NCBI GenBank assembly: GCA_963693285.1
Contig: OY848917.1
Location: 15,004,192-15,068,191, forward strand
DNA: 64,000 bases
Reading direction: 5' to 3'
Origin: Xestospongia muta
Taxonomy: Eukaryota; Porifera; Demospongiae; Haplosclerida; Petrosiidae
Shown: in pieces, positions 36,501 to 50,900 of the stretch
Numbering within the stretch: position 1 is the first letter of the stretch
Layout: every line of letters starts with the position of its first letter
Program-made: the position numbers and the translations under genes
The notes under the pieces: generated by a model
What the model was told of the DNA's origin: nothing
The model's database searches: none
The model's input: the letters and a program-made list of their open reading frames with translations, nothing else

Positions 36501-39500
36501 ATTTGTAATTTCACTACTAGTCTCGTACTGTACACTGTAAATCCTAAATTTTATTATGACATTACAATTTATTGAAAAAGCATAATTTTAAAATGACTGT
36601 TGCCATAAACATGAATATATGGACCCCACTATAATAGAGAAAAGCAAAGTAATAGATGCAAGGTAAAAGCTAAAAGTTCTAATAAGTTACCAGTGATCAC
36701 ATCATTGTAACATTCGTACAAGGTGGACAGAATGATTGATTGGTTACTTTAGTGCATACAACAGTAAAAGGAACCATAAAAACAAATATACCTGTACACA
36801 CAAACATACACACGATTTTCCAAATCTGGTTCTCAAGGCCATCACCTCAGCGTAAGCCTCATGTTTATGTGTAAGCATTATCTTTTGTCATATTAAAGGA
36901 TCGTGTAGGCTCACTTGGTTGACTGGTGTCCTTAGGTGATGTGTATGGAGCGATCATGTCCAAAAAAGACAAGGTCTCTACAATATCTGCTAAGGATGGC
37001 CAGCAATAATATGCAATAAGCATGCAGACACAATAGGAACACACAAACACACACACCATACAGGATGAAATATTATAGGGCATCTTTATCACCTTAGCTA
37101 GCATATGATTGTATGCCAAACAATTTCTTTTAAATTGCTTACTTGTTTGATCTCATAGCAACATTAAAAATCATCAAGACTATAGACACAACAATACCTA
37201 TAGTGACAATAACAGCAGTTATAGCAATCTCCAATGCTCCTAGTTGATTGTAACATAAACACGATTTATCGTAACATGCTCCATCAGTTGGAGGTTTCCA
37301 TGATACAAGTGTTCCTAATGAAATAAACGAATGTACACATAAAGTGCATAAAGTGCATTTAATTTTATTTATTTTACTTACCATTTTCTCCTTTCCATCT
37401 ATAAGGACAAGAATAAGAGAAGCTATTATCAGTTATATTAAATTCAGTATAATTGACAAAGACTAGAGATGACGATGAATTAAGATAAAGAGATTGACGC
37501 AATGGTTGTAGTTCTTCCACTACACACTCCGAGTCCGATGAGTTATAATTCTGATATACACCGATATAGCATTCCTGGTTATCTATATCATGTTAAGATA
37601 TATAGTAAGTTATATTTAGCATTATGTCTCTGTATATAAATGTGGTTCTTTAATTCCCAGTGACCTCATTTACTTACAAAATAATTCTTATACATGTATT
37701 TAAAAGTTAATTACTCTTGTTAACAGTTACAATAAAATAATTTAGATTGGTGTTTAGCCCAAGACAAAGATGTTTAGAGAAACATGACAAGTTTGTAATT
37801 TTTATTGCCTTATTTTATTGCTATTTGTGATATACATTATAAATAATAGTGGTTGGTGTTAATTAGCATATGATTAGGTAGCTATAACAAAATGGTCAAT
37901 ATATCCAACCTTGAAATTGTGTTATCATTACTTGAACAAAATTATTATCATTTTGCTTTGAAAAAGTATAGAAACCCTAAAAAAAGGGAGAATACATAAG
38001 TGCTTTTTTAACAAGTAAAAGAAATTGTCATAATAAGCTAGTACAAATGGTTGCTATATCTGTCTGTCTGTCTGTCTGTATGTATGTATGTATAGATATA
38101 GATATATTGTCAGAAACAACTGTTAGTGTAATGAATAGTAAAGCTAGATCATGTGTGTTCTAATATGTGAAAATAAGTTCTAATATGTTAAAATAAGTGA
38201 ATGCAGTTATAACATAGATATCGTAGTCATTAGAAGTGATTTTGTTCAATATGTTAGTCCATGTTTGTGTTATGCCAAAACTGACATTGTATCTAACTTA
38301 CTGATCTTCCACAGAAAGCAGATTCCTCTAATATCTCCATCATTATATCATTTAATATGTCTGTTTTGTCAGATAGCCAGTCTACAGGTGTTATTAAGTA
38401 TCTACAAAATGAGTCACAGTCATTAAATAAAGATGAATTCAGCAATTGTTCTACTGCCTTATGCCACACATCAGCCCAAACTATAGCAGCATCATAAGCA
38501 TTAAAAGCTTGAGAATGAATCAAATACTGTTTGTCCTCTTCTGTTACAATCGTACCCCTATTAATATAATGGCTTTCTGCAGATTTGTAGATAGCTGTTA
38601 ATTTATCATATTGTTCCTAAATATACATAATATATAATTAATAATGATTATCATATCAAACTAATAGGTGTGACAGCAAAGTGTGGAACACCTCTCTGCC
38701 AAAAATAACAGTGCATGGTAATTGATAACACTATTTGTTTCGTATTACTATTTCATTATGTTAATATTAAAAATTTCTACAATTTACCTTGCTTGTTGTT
38801 GTTAACTACAGTATGGTGCTTTGCCAACATTAATTAATTAATTAATACCAAAATAAGGAACCCACCTGTATTGAGTATGTTTCACTTTCAAAATGATGTA
38901 AATGGGAAGTATCAATAAAGATCATCCCTTGAATGGCTTCTTTCATTTCCTCTTCAGTACATTCACATCCACATTTAGTTCCTAAACAAAGATATTAGGT
39001 AATATATTTAATTAATTAAATAATATAATTATATTAATACTAACTTGAGTCACATGAACAGGTACGCCACCATCTGTAATCATATATACCTGGCAATATC
39101 CAAACATGATTGTGAGTAGTTAGTCCTAGTTTATAAGCCTAAACAAAGAGTAAGTATAACATATCATTATGGATATTATAACATTATATTTGATATGTTA
39201 TTTTATTATATAGAGTACCGTATATCGGGAAACTTTCACATCGGGATATTTTTGCGAATTGGTGAAATTGTAGTTTTTCGCGAATATAAACTTTGCGATT
39301 TATATCATGTTTCCACCCACTTGTAATTATTACTGTTGACCACACCCTAAAACATTTCTCACACCTGGACTCGATAATGAAAGAGACGTTCGAAATGGAC
39401 TCCTGTATCAGAGGATACCAAGTTCATAATGAGGTATGGACGTCCAATGGAGAAGAAATCATTTTTACTAACTATTTGTCACACGGTCACCCATAATCAA

Positions 39501-42500
39501 ATTTTCTGCTTAACCATTTGCCACGCCCATAATTGTAAGAAATTGGTGAGGGATATTTTTACGATGGAGTTAAATTCGTGAAATTCGCAAAAATTTAGCA
39601 ACGCAAATGTTTCCCAATATACAGTAATATTTCATTAATTTATAGAAAGAACCAAATGAACAATGAAATTACTAAATGTTTTAAAGCTTTGTCTTATGTT
39701 GACAGCCTTTGATCTATAACAACCTGCTAGTATTTGACTTTTCCCAGTTTTTATAAAGTTTTCTAGCTATAGACAATGTTACACCCAATATGGAATATTC
39801 CAAAGTGCATTATCAGCTAACAGACATACACACACACATACAAATCAAGTACCATAATCCTCACTCACACTGATTAGTAAGGGTAAAAATAGTTTTAAGA
39901 CACCTAACAAGCAATTGTGGACAGACAGAAAAATTTGATTACATTGAATTTTTAATTTGTCACTTTATTTTTAACTCTTATTTTGAAACCTTATTAATTA
40001 CATAATACTACAAGCATCAGTAGTAATTATCCATCAGTAGTAATTATCCATCAGTAGTAATTATCCAATTATATCTTCCTTGTATTTACTTGTTTAGTTT
40101 TTCCTCATATCATAACTCACCTTGCAAATGATCTCTCGGCTTATATCACCCCAGAAAAATCCCATAAAAATACGATAGTCATCATTCTACAATGGAAAAT
40201 GTAGTAAATACAATAACATAAGAAATCGTGTTAGGTTTGATCTTGTAAATTACTGAATGACTTGAAGTTCATTATTGGTCCATTTACAGTTAATGATTGT
40301 TTGATGATGTTGTAAATTAAACTGTAATCACGTTATGAGGTATGTGCATTACCTTATAATCTTGAAGTAGAACAGTAGGATCATCATGAAAAGTACCAGG
40401 AAAGTTGACATCTAGTGATAAGTTTGTCTGTGCTTGTTTAATGAACCTTTCAGCAGACTACAAACAAGAATTGTTGTGTAACATACTAAGCCAATTGTTA
40501 ATAGATTTGCTATATAACATTTCTGAAATCGATAATAGTCTTCACGGAAATTATAAGTTAAAAGTCAAGTTACAAATGTAATTCTAATATTTTCCAAACA
40601 ATCAGTTTATCATCATAATTATAATTATATACCTTTAAATATATTGTTACGGTATGCAATTGACTAAATTATTTTTAAAAAGTGAAATCTGGATGAAGTA
40701 TACTTATAGATATTTTTTCTTAATTTCATGACATAAATGGGAAAGTTTTACAATTAAAAGAAACAGCACAAGTAAATATTAACCTAATTTTCATACCTAC
40801 TAATGTTATTATATTGTGTATAAATGTTATTATAATGGTGTACTAATTTAATTTCTATACTTGTAATAACAAATGATATATAGTAAATTGTATTTAAAAA
40901 CTAGTCGTATTATTAATCTAAGATAACATAATGTATATCATTTGTTATTTTGTAACCTCGTCAGACTACTATTGTTGGTATAGTAAGGCATTTAACAAAC
41001 ACATTTAATGCTAACTATTAATAGGAGATCAGCCATGACAAAAGAGTGTTAACTCAGTTGCATTATTGATGAGATATTCTATACTGTGTCTTCACCTTTG
41101 AGTTTTGAAGATCATCTGTAGCAACAACTGCTACTCTTCTCCAATTAAAGTCGCTTAATAGTTTTAGTCGTGCTATATTAATAGAACTTGGTTTAGTACT
41201 TGTAGAAAAGAAATACGGATATTTGTCATGATCTTCTAACAATGAGTCTGAGGCTAAATAAGACACCTACAAAAACAATTAGATATATGTAGCTACAATT
41301 TGATTATGCTTATTGCATCATTATACAAATATATGATCCTTCACACACACACACACACACACAAAATATGAATATTCATTAGTTAGGTGTCATAAGCTAT
41401 TACACTACATTGTGGCGTTACATAAGCTAACTTAATTAGTGGAAATACCCACTATTGTTGTTATATTTATTCAAGTAATACAACGAATTGATTCAGTAGG
41501 AGTTTAGTCTCTTTATTGTTGTGACACTGTGACAGGTTTAATGTACTCATAGCCAGTCACTTTGTATAACACATTGATAACCATCCATTGCTTTAACATA
41601 TCAAATTGTTATTTGAGTTTCATGTCACTCATTAGTTTTATTATCCCATGTCCAGATTGTTAGGATTGGCAAACATATAATGTGATATATAAACATTATC
41701 ATTTCCTTATACTTATATTATTTAGCTCTCTATATAATATATCATATTTAACTAGTTACCATATAATTTTTATTGACTGGAATATGAACTGTGATATATA
41801 CTCTTAATCAGTATACAAATATATGATACTTGTTTCTTTTGGTTTTCCCTACTATTTAAATTAGTTTTTAATGACATGATAATTGTTTGGTGTACAAAGT
41901 AATTATATAAATATGTATATTTATGAGTATGCTCTTCTTGCCATTAATATGTATTTTCATTCTTTGGATATCTTATCTCAGTACACTAGATGACAGCTAC
42001 CAATGAGTAAGTTTTATAAAAGCATAATGTTTAGATAAGAATGCCAAGTCATCCAGGATAATATTTAATCAAATTCATTGGTTGCAATGTGCATCTACTA
42101 TCAGTGCACATAGATAAATTTTATTTGTTTCCTTTGTTATAATACAATAAATGAAACAAAAAACATCCATAGTTACATAGTTCCCAGTATTGCATTATAG
42201 CACTATGTATGTATAATATTTAACTTACTGATAATTTCTTTATAGTCATTGCTGAGATATAACTGAATATTTCAGATACATAGATATCAGGAGGTCCAAT
42301 TATTCCATGCATATGTAACGGGGGTTGCCAATTGCGATAAAGGTAAGGAAGACCAATAGTATGTGGAAGATCAGCCTGTGTGTAGTATCAAAGACAATAA
42401 TTAGAAACATAAAAAAAGACTCATAAAGCATAGAGTATGAGACTGTGGTAATGGTATTCTAGACTCTGTCAATAATTAATAACAACTAAGTTTGAATAAA

Positions 42501-42869
42501 AGTACTTACTTCATTTTCATTAAATGGAATTGGAGAAAAACAGTTATTACTAAACAAAGGAAGATCATCTCTCCCTAATAGACCTGAAAAAAATGCGTGC
42601 CGTAAAGCAACTTGTATGAAAGCATCACACTCTCTTGGTGATATGAAGTTATGAATTAAGCAGGGTGAATATCCCAATATAGGAATTTCTGTATTTAGTG
42701 AACAAGGACAATAGGAAGATGAAGTTCCATAACCAGAAGATGATGCTGTGGGCTGTCTAGAGGCAACTCCGCTATTGTTCGCACTAATATACTCACAATC
42801 TAGTATTGTTAGCGACAGTGTGATCTGGATAACGACGAGTAGAGTAAGTAGAAGACAATTCTGTTTCAT
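33525..42869 (-). CDS. GABA-B-like class C GPCR, copy B
   Basis: Exons: 42869-42510, 42375-42229, 41266-41096, 40457-40353, 40186-40121, 39138-39045, 38981-38866, 38616-38302, 37976-37910, 37582-37382, 37314-37143, 36471-36318, 35800-35693, 34692-34555, 34456-34124, 34074-33955, 33605-33525. All phases close, and the product is 915 residues. It starts with a hydrophobic signal peptide (MKQNCLLLTLLVVIQITLSL), followed by a Cys-containing N-terminal region and the Venus-flytrap module (YPYFFSTSTKPSS), then seven membrane helices in exons 11-15 and a coiled-coil-like tail in exon 16. The last exon differs from A, ending in Cys. Exon 9 is one codon shorter than in A, and exon 2 one codon longer. 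The gene lies head-to-tail with A and C and is the cleanest intact copy. Signalling through a G protein is inferred from the family; the ligand is unknown. Confidence 0.88.
35595..35653. repeat. CA and AT microsatellites in intron of receptor B
   Basis: A short CA run followed by an interrupted AT run, between exons 13 and 14, at the same place as the AT tract at 10274 in copy A. Confidence 0.85.
38059..38100. repeat. CTGT/ATGT tetranucleotide repeat
   Basis: CTGT units change to ATGT units and then to a GATA stretch; this lies in the intron between exons 8 and 9 of receptor B. Confidence 0.85.
39216..39626. mobile_element. MITE with TACCGTATATCGGGAAAC-type ends
   Basis: The left end reads TACCGTATATCGGGAAAC and the right end, on the other strand, TACTGTATATTGGGAAAC. 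Next to each end lies an inverted stretch with GCGAATT and TTTTTGCGAA motifs. The 411-bp insert interrupts the intron between exons 5 and 6 of receptor B; copies A and C lack it. The flanks are AT-rich and a TA duplication is possible. An internal plus-strand frame has no recognisable domain. Confidence 0.75.
40021..40071. repeat. 17-bp tandem repeat, three copies
   Basis: The unit ATCAGTAGTAATTATCC is repeated three times in the intron between exons 5 and 6 of receptor B. Confidence 0.9.
41342..41363. repeat. CA microsatellite in intron of receptor B
   Basis: About 11 CA units just upstream of exon 3 in the minus-strand sense. Confidence 0.9.
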
Positions 42870-42953
42870 GTTTCTCTGTTTTAGGCGAACAAACACGTAA
42901 TATGATTACGCATAGCCACACCTTATTTACACTAAAATTATAACTATTGTTTG

Positions 42954-43002
42954 CTAATTAATTTTAATTAATTAATTATTAATTAATTAATTAATTAATT
43001 AA
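42954..43002. repeat. TTAA tetranucleotide repeat upstream of receptor B
   Basis: TTAA/ATTA units lie within 140 bp upstream of the receptor B start codon, in the region where its promoter should be. Confidence 0.85.
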
Positions 43003-43379
43003 GGTTGCCATCGTACTGTTCACTGATCCCAATGAGCTAATTCTAGTAGCAAAAAGTTACTATATAATTTAAAGAAAGCATCAGTCTGATTGTCATGATC
43101 AGTACATGCACTATACCTGGAATAGTGGCCTGTATATAAGTTGTACTAATTCTCAGATCTTCAAATTAATAAATTAATAGATAATACATCTTTGCATACA
43201 TCTTAAAATGTGAGAGTTAGCAATAAGAGATATGACCATAATAAACAAAGTTATATTGCAATATTGTTAAAATTGGTTATGACAACATAGTGCATAACAA
43301 TTATAAAAACTCTACAGGAATCTGTAGAAAATAGTTACCAGATTATCTGAAGATATAATAAAATATTCTTGTATCTCCT

Positions 43380-46300
43380 TCAGTGAATATATGTCACCTG
43401 GACTGTTACACCTTTTTTGGTGTACTTGTTCAGTTCTTGCATAGATATTGATTCTTTGCTTAACATTATGAGAGTACTTTGTCTCTGTATATAACAAATA
43501 GGAAAAAAGTGATATAAAAGAAAATTGTTATAAAATGGTGTTTGATTATAAGTGTTAGTTCAAATGTAGCATGGGCATTAGATACATGTAATAAATAGTA
43601 ATGCGTTAGACATTGTGCTCTAAAACACCAATGTGCTAGACATTGTGCTCTAAAACACCAATGTGCTAGACATTGTGCTCTAAAACACCAATGCGTTAGA
43701 CATTGTGCTCTAAAACACCAATGTGTTAGACATTGTGCTCTAAAACACCAATGTGTTAGACATTGTGCTCTAAAACACCAATGCGTTAGACATTGTGCTC
43801 TAAAACACCAATGTGTTAGACATTGTGCTCTAAAACACCACTGTGTTAGACATTGTGATCTCACTTAAGTTGTTTACATTGTTAATTGTGTTATTGAAGT
43901 AAGAGGTCAGCTATGTTTGAACAGTGTATGGATTACTAAAACATATAATACAGTGCCATTGTGTAATAAAAGGAACATAACAAAATTACAATCAAAAACT
44001 ACCCTATGACTTATTGAGGTTGGTACTAATGCTTAAACACTAATGTTTAAATATACATGTATAAGAGTTACCAGAAGATGCAGGATGTCTATAGAATGTT
44101 ATAAGACAAATACAGAAGGTAACTAAACTAACAATTCACCTGCACTTCCATTGTAATAGATAATACAGTTGTGGCTAACTAATTTAAGTTCATTAATTGT
44201 AAAATGTCAGTAGTTAATGTGTACACATTAAATTTTGTTGCTTTCAATTGTTATGTATAACAAAAAATAAAACAATGCAACAGTGGACATTCAAGTAACA
44301 ATAACAACAACAATTAGGGAATTTCCTGGCGAACAAATGTGCCAGGCAATAAAAAGATGTGAATATAAAAAATATGCAGACAAATTATGCCATGTTATAT
44401 TATTAACTCTAATCCACTTAACTAAGGTAGCAATTGATAAGGTGCTTATTAATTATATTCATTGCACATAATATAATATTATATGTATACATTATATTAA
44501 TGTATGTAACAGTTCAATTTGTGCATACATGTAGGAGGTGGTGTGTTTAATAAACTGTTTTGCTCTAACTTTTTTCTGTGAGACATTATATTGACAAATG
44601 TCAGCACAGTATTATATCAAAACATATGAAACATCGGTTTGCAATTAAGGAATAACTAGTGAATTACAAAGGTACAATTTTTGCTGTCTACACGTGTTCC
44701 TAGTATATATGTAAGCAAAACTTGCTAGAAGCTCAGACTTTTAAGAACATACAGAGCATGTTTTGCATATCAAGCAATCCCATAACATTTCTTAATCATG
44801 ACATGAATTGTTCTCTCCGATGGAATAGGAGAGAGAATAAGCTAAAAATATGCTGTGAAAAGATAGATAAAACTTCTTGGTAGCTCAGTAACATTCACAG
44901 AAGGTATGACTGTAGTTTATATAGAATACTTCAGTTAAATAGTTTAAGCTACTACTAAATGTTATTGCAATCTATTACAACATTCTGAAACTGATACTTT
45001 GTGGGGACTATGCAACATTTGTGGTGAAATGCAATAACCCTACCTTACTATAACAATCAATTTAATTTATATAATAACTATATTATATGCAAGCATGGCA
45101 TGTTTCCACTGCTTATGTCTATGCTAGTCTTATGACTAGCATACAAACCTAGCCTACCAACCAAATCATTATATCATTGCATGAGCTCACATGAATGGAA
45201 AGCACCAAGTACAGTAGAACGTTGCTTATCCGAACTTCATTCAACCGAACACATCGATTAACCGGATGTCTTGCTGGCTAACACACCCACCAGACACACC
45301 TTATAATTATTGTACGTGTACGTGTGTAATCATGGCTAGTGAGATTGCGTCTCGTAAAAGAAAGCAACTAGTCTTGAGTATTCATGATAAACTAAAAATC
45401 TGTGAATTTGCTAAAAAAGGAAGGGCCTTACAAAGCATAGCTAATGAGTATGAAATCAGTAAGTCCACCGTTCACGATATTGTAAAGAATGATAAAAGAG
45501 GAATCAAAGACAGAAACATATTCATGATTACTTTGCCAAATTGTGATTTAAAAAATGTTCAATTATATAATAATGTTTGTTACATGTTTTTTATGTATGT
45601 GGTAATCAGCACTTTGATTATCTGAACATTTCAATTATCTGAACACCCTTCGGGCCCAACGTGTTTGGATAAGTGACATTCTACTGTACTTGAAAATTTG
45701 GTAACATTTGGCAAATATTTTTCAATGTATGAATGAAATAATGACTTTTACTTACAAATTATTACTAACACAACAGTGATATTGCAAATTCAAAGTTATT
45801 GCAACGTCTGGAAAAATATTCATGTGTGCATTGATGTAGTTTAAGTCACAATATATCATGTTTGAAACAGAATGTGTGATAGTTGGTAGGCCTGCACTGG
45901 CTGCACAGCATAGTACATTGCTACAAGGGTGTTCTAATAACAGGAGGTAACTTTTGATTGGCAACTGTGTAAGTGAATGGCTGTTAGAAACTTTTTTGCA
46001 ACCAGATATTATTATGGTTGTCTATACAACAGTATAGGATAGCTAACTTTACAATTTGCTAAATCTGATTGGATTCTTTGTTTCGTATCTTAGTGCATGT
46101 TTGGTAGCTAAGTTTACTTCATTGTAAGAATACTCTAAAGATTTTTCATAAATTATATGACCAATAGTTACAGTTGCCAATATTGGCTTACAGTTTAATA
46201 CATACATTAGTAAAATTGCAGTGCAATAGCAACATGATATACTTTGTATTATGTCGCTGTTGAAAGTTTTACTGATTATGTTAACAAATGTCATACCTCT

Positions 46301-47513
46301 TCAAGCATTGACCTTAAAGATGCTATCTGTTCCAACTGTTTTTGATGGTGTAAAGTCATTTCTGGTGATGTTTCTTCTCTTTTGAGTGTTTTTTTATCTT
46401 TCACAATCAATATGAACTATTATAGAAAAGAATGAATGGTACCTGTTAATATAATACTTTATGTATGCTACAATACTAGTAAACAGTGAACTTTAAACAT
46501 CACCTAACAAAAATTAACAAATGTTGTAATGGGAGTAAATAATGCTAAAAGGTAGTTTGTCATTACTAATAACTTTAAAATAACTCGTGTATTTTCACTC
46601 TAAGGGGTAGAAATTGTTTATAATATTAAAGGATTCTAATACCTAATTTTGGCTATATATATACATGTATGTTTTGTTAGTAACAATTAATACTATCTAG
46701 TTAAAACTGACTTTTGGTATGAACAATCCCCCAAGAATAATAGTTGGAAGGCTAACAATAAAAACTAAATCCCACCAGAACACTTGAATTCTATTGTCAG
46801 ATGTCCATAACAATAATATCTTGATTACAAACGATGGAACCAAAAACAAGAAAATAACAAAAACAACTCGAGCTGCAAATTCTCCTTCTTGTACAAAGTG
46901 AGTGGGGATTTTAGCATTTTGATAAGATAAGAAGATGAGCCCAAAAGAAAGAAGAAGGTTGTATGCCATTAGAATACCATCCCACCACTTCTCACTGGAA
47001 CCAGTAATAGTAATTAAATAGGTGTTTATAGACTCGTCAACAATCTAAATAAAAGATACACAAATAAAAACTGATTATGTATTGATTATGTAGATTGTAC
47101 AAGTTGTATATTATTCATACTAGTAATATAATACAAACAAGATAACTTACTATATTAGGACAATCATATTGTATCCTGGATTCATAATACTTATAAGGAT
47201 AAACTCCAGTCCAAATAACTAGTAGTAATACCACAGGAATAGTCAAACTTATGATGATTAAAACAAGAGTCTTGTCTGACAAAAAATTCTAAAAAGAAAA
47301 AATTGTTATGTATTAACTAAGATTATTTCAGCAATTATATAATACATTAGAGGTTTTGTAATTGTTGTAATTGTGTAAATATACACAATTTTTACACACC
47401 CAAGACAATGGGTTCGATATAAATGCTTTTAGGCAATCGTACTTGTAACATCTATCTATCTATCTATCCATTCATCCATCCATCCATCTATATATCTATA
47501 TATGTTACTACAT

Positions 47514-47565
<52 letters not shown>

Positions 47566-47942
47566 GCTAACCCTTTCTTCAATTTTAGGATTGTAAAAGA
47601 TTCTGTAGATTCTCCAATTTCTTGCAAATATTGTAGACAGAATAATAGTCATACCACTGTAGGATAACCACTTAGTAATCTAATAGTGCATGAAGAAAAT
47701 GGAATTTTAACAATTATAAAAACATGAATTGGGTTTTATTGAAGTTGACTTTAAACAACATTTTAATAAAATTCTGAATTACAATGTTAAAAACATACTA
47801 TATAATCGAGTCAGGATAAACTAGGGAAAGCCAGTGAAGTGTCAATCACACATAGTTTAACACCAAATTAGTCTCTATATACAGTCTAATATATTTGTCA
47901 TCTTCAATTGTCACACATAATAATTCAATTTAAATAGATAAG

Positions 47943-47981
<39 letters not shown>

Positions 47982-50900
47982 TGGTACAAAACAATGGTAG
48001 AACTGCCTGGCACTGGAAGCAACCAATAAAAGCTCTATACAACCATTAACATAGCTTTATAGGGCTAAAATCAAAGGTCTAAAATTATCTTCTAAACTCT
48101 CTTGGGCATACCTAATACAAAGACACTATTTAGCTCAACTCTTAAACATTGTAATACTATTGAAAGTTTAAACAGTATTAAACTAAAGATGCATATCACA
48201 CTAACAGTTTGATAGACATTAATATAGTAACATACCTCACAAAATGTTGGTATAGCTTTCTGTCTAATATTCACATTTTCAATCAATGTCCCAGAATAGG
48301 ACAGAGCTGTAAAAAGAACTGCAGGATACATTAGTAAACTTCCCATAATAACAAGAACGTTAAACTTGGGACTGGAAGCTTTAATGTGTCTAAATGAAAA
48401 AAATTATATAATTTCTACATCAATTTACATAACAACATGCCAGTTTTTTATTAGAAAAGCCTAATAAAAGCAGACTTAAGACTCAGCATTATTTACATAC
48501 TAATTATTCATGCCAATTCCCATAGCACTCTATATACACTTATAAGTAGTTCACTGGTTGCTATGTGTATTGGTGTCAATTTTATTTCATCTATATTTCA
48601 TCAAACATCTTATGCTACAATATATGCATTTAATGGTGTATTAGCTATTACACAGACATATATAATACATTATCTGATTGCCTGGCACATAAGTAATGCA
48701 GGTAACAAATATAAAAGATATTTAGGGTGTCTTTGGAAATTTTAGAACATGCACACATAACATCATCTTTGCTAGTGTAACTTACACATTCAAATTACTT
48801 ACTTGTTTGATCTCAGAGCAACATTAAAAATCAGCAAGACTATAGACCCAACAATACCTATAGTGACAATAGTAGCAGTTATAGCAATTTCTAATACTCC
48901 TAGTTGATTGTAACATAAACAAGACTCATCATAACATGCTCCATCAGTTGGAGGTTTCCATGATACTAGCATTCCTAATGAAACAAAGAGTTTAGACATA
49001 AATCACATAAAATGCATTTAATTTTATTATCTTACTTACCATTTTCTCCTTTCCATCTATAAGGACAAGGATAAGAGAAGTTATTATCAGTTATATTAAA
49101 CTCAGTATAATTGACAAAGACTAGAGATGATGATGAGTTGAGATAAAGAGATTGACGCAATGGTTGTAGTTCTTCCACTACACACTCTGAGTCAGTTGGG
49201 TTATAATTCTGATATATTCCAATATAGCATTCCCGGTTATCTGCGTAAAAGGATAATAAAGTAAATAGAATAATATGTTAAGGTATGTTACAAGTAGAGG
49301 ATGCAGTATAGTTAATTGGTACATGTCTCATCCTCTTGTATAGAAGTGAGGATTAATATTAACTAACCTTGTAATTGTGTTATCATAATTTGAGCAAAAT
49401 TATCCATATCTTTTTAGGTATAAAAGCCCTACAAGAAATAATAATGTACGTTGCTTTTTATTACATATTATGTTGCATAAGAATAATAAATGATCCTTTT
49501 CTAGAGTTTTTATATACAGTTAATTAGGAAAATAACTGTCTAATTAATGTTTGTATTCATTTTATTGTTTGACACATGGAACAGGCAGTGTTTCAGACCA
49601 CGCCCTCATGGTTTTTACTTGTATAAGTGTATTGCTAAGTACATTGTTGTAATAGTTTTATTGATGTTTTGTATGTGACTATCAAGTTTGCCAATTAAAA
49701 ATAACCTCCGTGCATTGACTGCTGATGGATATAGCAACCAAGGATTTCATTTACTCTGAGCACTACAATGATGAGTGTGAATATTCAAAGAGTTAACATT
49801 CTCTGACTTCAAAAAACAATTCTTAGCATCACTATAGTCTATTTGATTTATTCAATCTTTAATATTATACATGATTTCTAGAATCAAAAAGAATCTTTTA
49901 ATATTTTTGCAATTATAATTATGTTATGGTTGATGTTTGTTTGTCATGTATAAATTATCTTGGCACATGTTATGTGGCTATGTACATAACAGTGATGAAA
50001 CTAAACATAAATGTGAAACCAATATAGGTTAACTGATGCATTAGCCATACACTTATGGTTAAAATAAGTGAATGTTGATCGTTTATAGGTACACTTTATA
50101 CAATATGTGTATTTTAGCATCATTTAATTTCTAAAAGAGATGGCTATATTTATGAAACATTTTATGCCAAGACTGATATTGTATAATAATCTGACTCACT
50201 GATCTTCCACAGAAAAAAGACTCTTCTAGTATCTCTATCATTATATCATTCAGTATGTCCGTTTTATCAGACAGCCAGTCTACAGGAGCTGTCAAATATT
50301 GGCAAAATGAGTCATTGTCAATAAATAAAGATGAATTCAGCAATTGCTCTACTGCCTTATGCCACACATTGGCCCAAACTAGAGCAGCATCATAAGCATT
50401 GAAAGCTTGAGAATGAATCAAATACTGCTTGTCTTCTTCTGTTATATTCACACCTCTATAAATGCCAAGCCACCTTGCATCATTGAAGATATAAATCAAC
50501 TTATCATACTGTTCCTATAATGCACGGAAGAAAGAAACAGAATGTTAAAGTTTATAGCAATGTCATCATAGCCTTCTAAACAAAAGTTAGTATGCCTAAC
50601 CTTATTCACATTCACATAGTTGAAAGTTTATTTATAGACAAGTATTACAAGAGTTTTATAGCTGTACCACTTTTACATAAATCAGACATTGTTTTATATA
50701 TTGCCTGATCCTAACAGTCACTGTTACGAGACATCAAAGTAACTATTTTTTAAAATTTGAAGCTGATATTATATAGCAATCTTATTTTATGCAATATGAC
50801 TGGTGGCTACAGAATAATAAACGAGAAAAACTTAGCTGCTTTCAATAATGCTTCATCAAAGGAAAATTAATATCATGAACTCTCTAAACTTCTTGATATT

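Noticed and set aside
43601..43860. Regular 30-bp repeats resembling a CRISPR array
   Set aside because: Units are directly adjacent with no variable spacers, and the DNA is eukaryotic.
43466..43864. Minus-strand frame with a repeated Cys/Trp-containing ten-residue motif
   Set aside because: It is the 30-bp minisatellite read in its open frame; the paralogous site has no such frame.
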